Positions 58,085 through 64,000 of a stretch of 64,000 nt of DNA are shown here, piece by piece. Below the pieces are notes generated by a model. It did no database searches and was not told the DNA's origin. It saw only the letters and a list, made by a program, of their open reading frames with translations. The DNA is taken from positions 496,001 to 560,000 of the forward strand of contig NZ_RCCK01000013.1 in the NCBI RefSeq assembly GCF_003664035.1, in the 5' to 3' direction. This DNA is from Pedobacter alluvionis (lineage in GTDB: Bacteria > Bacteroidota > Bacteroidia > Sphingobacteriales > Sphingobacteriaceae). Each line of letters opens with the position of its first letter. The first letter of the stretch is position 1. The translations under genes were made by a program, and so were the position numbers.

Positions 58085-60457
58085 ATGAATAAACTATTTA
58101 CTTTAACCGGCTTGCTATTTCTTTCTGGAAGTTTAGCTATGGCTCAAAATATTCAGAATAACCCTGGGAGCAACCACGGGAATAAGTTTGAGCAATTGGG
58201 CACTATTTTGCCAACACCAAATGAACAGCGCACAGCCAGTGGCGCACCGGGCGTTAAATACTGGCAGCAACGTGCCGATTATAACATTAAATGTGAGCTG
58301 GATGAAAAAAACCTGTTGCTTACGGGATCTGAAACCGTAACTTATACCAACAACTCTCCTGATCCTCTAACTTATATCTGGTTGCAACTTGATGAAAACG
58401 AGCATAGCACCGATAAGAACGCAAACTATCAGGATGCTACCAAAACGCCTCTTATGGGCACAACCAAAAGTTTGGACCAGTTAAGTGCAACTGCTAACAA
58501 TGGCGATGGGATTAACATTACCAAATTAACGGATGCAACAGGTAAAAACCTAAAATATACGGTTAATAAAACCATGATGAGGATTGATTTGCCAGTAGCT
58601 TTAAGAACCGGACAGAAATTGATTTTCAATATCGACTGGAACTATAAAATTACCGACAGAATGAGTGTTGGTGGCCGCGGTGGTTACGAGTTTTTCCCGG
58701 CTGATGGCAATTACCTGTTTACCATGACACAATGGTACCCACGTTTGTGTGTGTACAGCGATTTTCAAGGCTGGCAGAACCACCAGTTTACAGGAAGAGG
58801 CGAGTTTGCTTTAACTTTTGGCGATTTTAAAGTACAGATGACTGTTCCTGCTGACCACCTTGTTGGCTCAACTGGCGAATGTATCAACTATAGCGCTGTT
58901 TTAAACCCTATGCAGTTAAGCAGGTACAATGCTGCAAAAACGGCGGCTGCACCTGTAGAGATTCAAACTTTGGCTGAAGCTAAAATAGCGGAAACCAAAA
59001 AATCAACCACTAAAAAAACCTGGGTTTTCAATGCCAGTAATGTTCGCGATTTTGCATGGACTTCTTCCCGTAAGTTTATCTGGGATGCCATGCCACAAAA
59101 AATCCAGGCCAACAACAATACCGTAATGTGTATGAGTTTTTATGGAAAAGAAGCTTACAACCTGTACAGTAAATTTTCTACACGTGCAGTAGCACACACT
59201 ATTAAAACCTATTCAGATTTTACCATTCCTTATCCTTACCCGGTTGCGCAAAGTATCGAAGCAGCCAATGGAATGGAATATCCGATGATTTGTTTTAACT
59301 ATGGCCGTACGGATGCAGACGGAACTTATAGCGAAAGCACCAAAAACGGAATGCTTGGTGTAATTATCCATGAGGTTGGGCACAACTTTTTCCCGATGAT
59401 TGTAAATAGCGACGAACGTCAATGGACCTGGATGGATGAAGGTTTGAACTCGTTTGTTGAATATTTAACCGAAGAGCTTTGGGATAACAAATTCCCAAGT
59501 AAAAAAGGGCCTGCCTACACCATTGTTGATTATATGAAACTGCCTAAAGATGAGTTGGAACCCATTATGACCAACTCAGAAAACATTGCACGTTTTGGCC
59601 CAAATGCTTATTCAAAACCGGCTACAGGCCTGAATATACTTCGCGAAACCATTATGGGCAGAGAACTATTCGATTACGCATTTAAAGAATATGCAAAAAG
59701 ATGGGCTTTTAAACATCCACAACCGGCAGATCTTTTCCGTACCATGGAAGATGCCAGTGGTGAAGATTTAGATTGGTTTTGGCGAGGTTGGTTTTATGGA
59801 ACAGATCCATGTGATATCTCATTGGATAGCGTAAAATTTGCTAAAGCCGATTTCCCTAAAGAAGTTCCTGCTACCAGATCGAGGATGGTGAAAATTGATA
59901 AACCTGCGGTGAATGCTTTTGAAGATATTTCAAAAATCAGAAACCGCGAGGATAAAAAAATCAACTTCTATGTTGATAAGAATACTGCAGCACAGGATTT
60001 TTATTATAAATACGATAGAGGATTGGTAAAAATTGACACTACTGTAGCTACAAAAATGGATATGACACCACCTTTAGAAGTTGTTGCAGAATCCGATCAA
60101 AGTAAATACGCCAACCAGTTTTTATATGAATTAAGCTTTAGTAACAAAGGTGGTTTAGTAATGCCTGTTATTGTGGAGTTTACCTATAAAGATGGCACCA
60201 AAGAGATCGACCGTATCCCGGCACAGATCTGGAGACATAATGAACTGAAAACTTCGAAATTCTACGTAAAAAACAAAGAAGTTGCTTCAATTTTAGTCGA
60301 CCCATTACGTGAAACTGCTGATATTGATACCTCAAACAATAGTTGGGGCGGTAAAGCAAAAGAAAGCAAATTCAAAGTTTACAAAATGAAAGCCGGCGGT
60401 GCTGTAAGAGGCCAGTCGGTTGGTAAAAATCCAATGCAGGTCGCTGCAGGGAAATAA
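58085..60457 (+). CDS. M1 family zinc metallopeptidase (aminopeptidase-like), exported
   Basis: The 790-residue protein has a signal peptide (NKLFTLTGLLFLSGSLAMAQ). The zinc site HEVGH is at 429-433 and the third ligand Glu lies in WTWMDEGLNSFVEYL about 19 residues later. Near the N-terminus are beta domains (DYNIKCELDEKNLLLTGSETVTY), as in all M1 enzymes. The exopeptidase GxMEN-like loop reads NGMEYP at about 396-401. It likely digests peptides in the periplasm. It is the second gene of the hupE-M1 operon; a REP-like half-repeat and a terminator follow. Confidence 0.95.
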   Translation: MNKLFTLTGLLFLSGSLAMAQNIQNNPGSNHGNKFEQLGTILPTPNEQRTASGAPGVKYWQQRADYNIKCELDEKNLLLTGSETVTYTNNSPDPLTYIWLQLDENEHSTDKNANYQDATKTPLMGTTKSLDQLSATANNGDGINITKLTDATGKNLKYTVNKTMMRIDLPVALRTGQKLIFNIDWNYKITDRMSVGGRGGYEFFPADGNYLFTMTQWYPRLCVYSDFQGWQNHQFTGRGEFALTFGDFKVQMTVPADHLVGSTGECINYSAVLNPMQLSRYNAAKTAAAPVEIQTLAEAKIAETKKSTTKKTWVFNASNVRDFAWTSSRKFIWDAMPQKIQANNNTVMCMSFYGKEAYNLYSKFSTRAVAHTIKTYSDFTIPYPYPVAQSIEAANGMEYPMICFNYGRTDADGTYSESTKNGMLGVIIHEVGHNFFPMIVNSDERQWTWMDEGLNSFVEYLTEELWDNKFPSKKGPAYTIVDYMKLPKDELEPIMTNSENIARFGPNAYSKPATGLNILRETIMGRELFDYAFKEYAKRWAFKHPQPADLFRTMEDASGEDLDWFWRGWFYGTDPCDISLDSVKFAKADFPKEVPATRSRMVKIDKPAVNAFEDISKIRNREDKKINFYVDKNTAAQDFYYKYDRGLVKIDTTVATKMDMTPPLEVVAESDQSKYANQFLYELSFSNKGGLVMPVIVEFTYKDGTKEIDRIPAQIWRHNELKTSKFYVKNKEVASILVDPLRETADIDTSNNSWGGKAKESKFKVYKMKAGGAVRGQSVGKNPMQVAAGK

Positions 60458-60458
60458 T

Positions 60459-60498
60459 GATTTCTCTCCATTCCGCTGCGCTTCAGTCGAGATGACGA
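60459..60498. repeat. REP-like extragenic repeat, half copy
   Basis: GATTTCTCTCCATTCCGCTG and CGCTTCAGTCGAGATGACGA correspond to the right half of the repeat at 20159-20243. It starts 2 bases after the M1 stop. Confidence 0.7.
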
Positions 60499-60506
60499 CA
60501 CTTATA

Positions 60507-60545
60507 AAAATCCCCGTTGAATTTTCTTCAACGGGGATTTTTTAT
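60507..60545. terminator. Bidirectional terminator
   Basis: Perfect 15-bp stem AAAATCCCCGTTGAA (60507-60521) and TTCAACGGGGATTTT (60527-60541). It ends the M1 transcript and the minus-strand ATPase transcript. Confidence 0.92.
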
Positions 60546-61702
60546 TGTATTTGAGGTAAAACATTCACTAAGAAATTTTTTAGATTGATTACTGTTATAT
60601 CATTTGATGCCGGGTAAGTTTCGCTTTTTGGCGTAATGATATATTTATACTTCGGTTCCAGATCCTTTATGCAACTTACAAACCCTTTTGATACTGTTGG
60701 AGCATTCGACAGTTTAATTTCAATACATGCTATTGGTGTAATGCCTTGAACGAGGATTAAATCACATTCTGCTCCGGTTTGTGTCCTGTAAAAAAAAAGG
60801 TCAGTCTGCTTTGCTTTCATCTGATAAATCTGCTCAATTACATAGCCCTCCCAGGATGCGCCTATAGCTGGGTGACCAAAAAGATCATTATAACCTGGAA
60901 TATTTAATAAACGATGAAGAATCCCTGTATCCCTTATATATGTCTTAGGCGACTTAATCAAGCGCTTTTTCGCATTAACAAACCACGGCTGCAAACGTCT
61001 GATCAAAAATCCTCCCTCTAAAAAATCTAAATACTTATTAACAGTAGGTGCGCTTACGCCTAACGATCTAGCGAAAGACTCTCCATTAAATAAATTTCCA
61101 TTCAAATGAGCAAGCATACTCCAAAAGTTTCTTAGCAAAGTTGGCGCCAGGTCCACGTTAAACATCTTAGCCAAGTCTCTTTCTACATAACTTACAATAA
61201 AATCATCAATCCATTCTTTACTTAACAGATCGGTTTCTGCCAATATAGATTCTGGAAACCCACCACGAAACCAGTGTTGCTCAAAGTTTAATTCTTCCGG
61301 CAGTTCAGTTAATCCTATAGGACATAATTCATTGTAAGAAATTCTTCCAGCTAATGTTTCAGAAACCCCCTTAACCAATTCAGGAGAAGCAGATCCAAGC
61401 AATATAAATCTTCCAGGAGTTCTTTTTGCATCAATTAAAGGGCGTAATAAAGAAAATAATTCCGGCAATAATTGAACCTCATCAATAATTACGGTATAAT
61501 CTTGCAAGCTTTCTAAAAAAGTATAAGCATCCTGTAGCTTAGCCACATCCCGGGGATTTTCCATGTCAAGGTAGATGTAATCGCTGCTTAAACTTTTTGC
61601 TAAAGTAGTTTTTCCAACCTGCCGTGGCCCGAGGATTGCGATTGCGGGAGACTTTTTAAGCTTATTCTTTAACTGTGCTGCAAGATTTCTGATAATTAGC
61701 AT
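60542..61702 (-). CDS. AAA ATPase with DUF4143 C-terminal domain
   Basis: The 386-residue protein has the P-loop GPRQVGKTT, Walker B VIIDEVQ and sensor GSASP in the N-terminal part, then the DUF4143 domain (EWIDDFIVSYVERDLAKMFNVD; SWEGYVIEQIYQ) ending in a nuclease-like fragment ECDLILVQGITPIACIEIKLSNAPT. Such ATPases are very common in Bacteroidota and their role is unknown. The start is the ATG at 61702; the TTG at 61708 is part of the -7 element. The ATG lies 3 bases after that element, which predicts a leaderless message. A 41-bp palindrome covers the -33 region. Confidence 0.93.
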   Translation of the reverse strand: MLIIRNLAAQLKNKLKKSPAIAILGPRQVGKTTLAKSLSSDYIYLDMENPRDVAKLQDAYTFLESLQDYTVIIDEVQLLPELFSLLRPLIDAKRTPGRFILLGSASPELVKGVSETLAGRISYNELCPIGLTELPEELNFEQHWFRGGFPESILAETDLLSKEWIDDFIVSYVERDLAKMFNVDLAPTLLRNFWSMLAHLNGNLFNGESFARSLGVSAPTVNKYLDFLEGGFLIRRLQPWFVNAKKRLIKSPKTYIRDTGILHRLLNIPGYNDLFGHPAIGASWEGYVIEQIYQMKAKQTDLFFYRTQTGAECDLILVQGITPIACIEIKLSNAPTVSKGFVSCIKDLEPKYKYIITPKSETYPASNDITVINLKNFLVNVLPQIQ

Positions 61703-61705
61703 AAA

Positions 61706-61760
61706 CAAATATACGTAAAAACCTAGTAAATCAAAAGTTAAACTTTCGATTTACTAGGTT
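61706..61760 (-). promoter_or_regulatory. DUF4143 ATPase promoter inside a 41-bp palindrome
   Basis: On the minus strand, TTTG (61735-61732) is 18 bases from TATATTTG (61713-61706). The -33 element lies near the centre of a palindrome at 61720-61760 with 20-bp arms (AACCTAGTAAATCAAAAGTT and its mirror), 19 of 20 matching. The only mismatch (A against G at 61733/61747) creates the TTTG on this strand. Whether a regulator or the ATPase itself binds here is unknown. Confidence 0.75.
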
Positions 61761-61896
61761 GATATCCATTTAAACGTTTTAAACGCAATATTTAATTTTT
61801 CTCATATATTATTTATATAATCTTAAAATTTTTATTAACCGGTCAATCTCCAACTTTCCTGACTTTCGCCTGTTTTACTGTTTAGTCCCTAAATCG

Positions 61897-61904
61897 TATA
61901 TTTG
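61897..61904 (+). promoter_or_regulatory. -7 element of uvrB
   Basis: TATATTTG matches TAnnTTTG, 8 bases before the uvrB ATG, so the leader would be very short. Confidence 0.5.
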
Positions 61905-61912
61905 ATTTACTC

Positions 61913-63955
61913 ATGAAATTTAAAATCACCTCAGAATATCAACCTACCGGAGATCAGCCTAGTGCCATTAAACAGCTGGTGGATGGTGTAAATGCTAACG
62001 AACATTATCAAACCTTATTGGGCGTAACTGGATCTGGAAAAACGTTTACCGTGGCCAATGTAATTGAGCAGACCCAAAAGCCTACCTTGATTTTAAGTCA
62101 CAATAAAACTTTGGCAGCACAGCTTTACGGAGAGTTCAAAAATTTCTTTCCCGAAAACTCGGTAAATTACTTTGTTTCTTATTACGATTATTATCAGCCA
62201 GAAGCCTTTATCGCCTCAAGCAATACTTATATCGAAAAGGATTTAAGTATTAACGAGGAGATTGAAAAACTGCGTTTACGTACCACGTCATCACTAATGA
62301 GCGGTAGGCGCGACATTATCGTGGTATCATCCATCTCATGCATTTATGGTATGGGTAATCCGGAAGATTTTTCCCGGATGGTTTTTCGCTTTGGTGTAGG
62401 GCTTCGGATTTCGAGAAATGCATTTTTGCATAGTTTGGTGGAGATTTTATACTCGCGTACCACAACCGAATTTAAAAGGGGGACTTTTAGGGTAAAGGGC
62501 GATACCGTAGACATTTATCCTGCCTATCTGGATCATGCCTACCGCATTTCTTTTTTCGGCGATGATATTGAAGAACTTTCGGCAATTGACCCTGTTTCGG
62601 GCAAAACCCTCGAAAAACTGGAAGATATGGCTATTTATCCTGCCAACCTTTTCGTTACGCCAAAAGATAGGTTCAATTCATCTATTTGGGGTATACAGGA
62701 AGAACTGGAAATCCGTAAAAACCAATTGATTGCCGATAGACACTTATTGGAAGCCAAAAGACTGGAAGAACGGACCAATTTCGATATTGAAATGATGAAA
62801 GAACTAGGCTATTGTTCAGGGATTGAAAACTATTCGCGTTTCTTTGATGGAAGGCAGCCCGGTATGCGTCCTTTCTGCCTGCTGGATTACTTCCCTGAAG
62901 ATTATTTAATGGTCATTGACGAAAGCCACGTTACCGTTCCGCAGATCAGGGCGATGTACGGTGGCGATAGATCGAGGAAATTATCTTTAGTTGAATATGG
63001 GTTTCGTTTACCGGCTGCATTGGATAACCGCCCTTTAAATTTTAACGAATTCGAAGCCCTTGCACCACAAACCATTTATGTGAGTGCAACACCTGCAGAA
63101 TATGAATTGGAAAAATCAGAAGGAGTGGTGGTAGAGCAGGTAATCAGGCCAACCGGCTTATTGGATCCTGTTATAGAGATCAGACCTGCCATTAACCAGG
63201 TTGATGATCTTTTGGATGAAATAGACATTACTATAAAAGATGGCGGACGTATTTTGGTGACTACCCTAACCAAACGCATGGCTGAAGAATTGACAAAATA
63301 TCTTGATCGCTTAAACATTAAAACCAGGTACATCCACTCCGAAATTAAAACTTTAGAGCGGGTAGAAATTCTACGCGGCTTACGTTTAGGCGAATTTGAC
63401 GTTTTAGTAGGTATTAACCTGCTACGTGAAGGTTTGGACTTACCGGAGGTTACCCTGGTTGCTATTTTAGATGCGGATAAAGAAGGTTTCTTACGGTCTG
63501 AAAAATCGCTGATTCAAACCATTGGCCGTGCCGCCCGTAATGATAAAGGACGTGTAATTATGTATGCTGATGGCATTACAGATAGTATGGAAAAAACCAT
63601 CTCTGAAACGAACAGACGTAGAGATATACAGATTGCATACAACCTTGAACATGGCATTACACCAAAAACAGTCGGAAAATCAAGAGAAGCAATTTTAGAG
63701 CAAACATCGGTACTCGATTTCTCTCAAAAGGCAAGTGATAATAAAGCCAGGGCTTATGTAGAAAATGCAGAAATCAGTATTGCAGCAGATCCGATTGTGC
63801 AGTATATGGGTAAGGCCGAACTGCAAAGAGCAATTGATACTACCCGTAAGGATATGCAGAAAGCAGCAAAAGATATGGACTTTTTGCAAGCTGCAAAGTT
63901 GCGCGACGAAATGTTCGCGCTGGAGAAAATGTTTAACGAAAAGTTCGGCAAGTAA
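61913..63955 (+). CDS. uvrB: UvrABC excinuclease subunit B
   Basis: The 680-residue helicase-like protein has Walker A GVTGSGKTFT (37-46), the damage-verifying beta-hairpin YYDYYQPEAFIASSNTYIEKD, the helicase motifs VIDESHVTVPQ, YVSATPAEYE and QTIGRAARN, and a C-terminal UVR domain (AAKDMDFLQAAKLRDEMFALEK) that binds UvrC. It verifies DNA lesions during nucleotide excision repair. The gene is complete, with its stop 45 bases before the end of the window. No other uvr gene is in the window. Confidence 0.97.
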   Translation: MKFKITSEYQPTGDQPSAIKQLVDGVNANEHYQTLLGVTGSGKTFTVANVIEQTQKPTLILSHNKTLAAQLYGEFKNFFPENSVNYFVSYYDYYQPEAFIASSNTYIEKDLSINEEIEKLRLRTTSSLMSGRRDIIVVSSISCIYGMGNPEDFSRMVFRFGVGLRISRNAFLHSLVEILYSRTTTEFKRGTFRVKGDTVDIYPAYLDHAYRISFFGDDIEELSAIDPVSGKTLEKLEDMAIYPANLFVTPKDRFNSSIWGIQEELEIRKNQLIADRHLLEAKRLEERTNFDIEMMKELGYCSGIENYSRFFDGRQPGMRPFCLLDYFPEDYLMVIDESHVTVPQIRAMYGGDRSRKLSLVEYGFRLPAALDNRPLNFNEFEALAPQTIYVSATPAEYELEKSEGVVVEQVIRPTGLLDPVIEIRPAINQVDDLLDEIDITIKDGGRILVTTLTKRMAEELTKYLDRLNIKTRYIHSEIKTLERVEILRGLRLGEFDVLVGINLLREGLDLPEVTLVAILDADKEGFLRSEKSLIQTIGRAARNDKGRVIMYADGITDSMEKTISETNRRRDIQIAYNLEHGITPKTVGKSREAILEQTSVLDFSQKASDNKARAYVENAEISIAADPIVQYMGKAELQRAIDTTRKDMQKAAKDMDFLQAAKLRDEMFALEKMFNEKFGK

Positions 63956-64000
63956 CAATTTGGGTTTAAAAATTGGTTTTTAGATCATTTAAATTGCCGG

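Noticed and set aside
1..64000. CRISPR arrays, tRNA or rRNA genes, prophage genes
   Set aside because: Read-through of all gaps showed no regularly spaced repeats, no cloverleaf-like tRNA sequence, no rRNA words and no phage structural genes.

Overview
This 64 kb window is a chromosomal segment of a Bacteroidota bacterium. The protein families point to Sphingobacteriaceae, most like Pedobacter (inferred from gene content; no 16S rRNA gene is present). Supporting signs are many lipoproteins and signal peptides of Bacteroidota type, families such as DUF6702, DUF6934, DUF4476, GxxExxY and S23-type four-helix-bundle proteins, little Shine-Dalgarno signal, and repeated matches to the Bacteroidota -7 promoter element TAnnTTTG close to start codons. 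No rRNA, tRNA, CRISPR array, prophage or intact insertion sequence was seen.

Layout: (1) 1-1430, the end of an FtsX-type ABC permease gene and a small lipoprotein. (2) 1787-6680, a xylose operon on the minus strand (xylB, xylA, sodium/sugar symporter) behind a promoter with a LacI-type operator. (3) 6785-12885, csaA, tadA, an Fe/Mn superoxide dismutase, oxyR with a symmetric operator, fcl and trmB, separated by repeat-rich gaps. (4) 12885-16660, an atl - CMD/AhpD-like - S23 protein - tag - GNAT run, then a secreted protein and a CPBP protease. (5) 16755-24740, polA, a Lys/Thr-rich exported protein, a UPF0173 hydrolase, a YbaB protein, a serine hydrolase, a cupin and a GxxExxY gene. (6) 24840-29520, a DUF885 peptidase and the pyruvate dehydrogenase E1-alpha/E2 pair. 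(7) 29880-40680, cell-envelope genes: NlpC/P60, CapA-like, M13 peptidase, SPFH protein, SDR plus AraC regulator, Prc/CtpA protease, TPR protein. (8) 40697-45412, a complete cyanophycin module: isoaspartyl peptidase and cyanophycinase on the minus strand, cyanophycin synthetase divergent. (9) 46171-50604, part of a surface-glycan cluster with an inserted GxxExxY gene. (10) 50680-56655, small lipoproteins, DinB, DUF4476, YjjG, a DUF6934 plus 54-residue protein pair, an LMW-PTP-like protein, upp and a degenerate deacetylase. (11) 56792-63955, a DUF6702-HupE-M1 peptidase group, a DUF4143 ATPase behind a 41-bp palindrome, and uvrB.

The most unusual signal is architectural. Three small accessory genes (an S23-type protein at 13691 and GxxExxY proteins at 24356 and 47193) are each bracketed by a different repeat pair that fits no standard insertion sequence and that sits between otherwise ordinary neighbours. 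Other notable points are a palindrome centred on the DUF4143 -33 element, the OxyR operator, the DUF6934 gene pair, the full cyanophycin cycle, a 431-bp MITE-like element, and -7 elements that rule out several upstream start codons and suggest leaderless messages.
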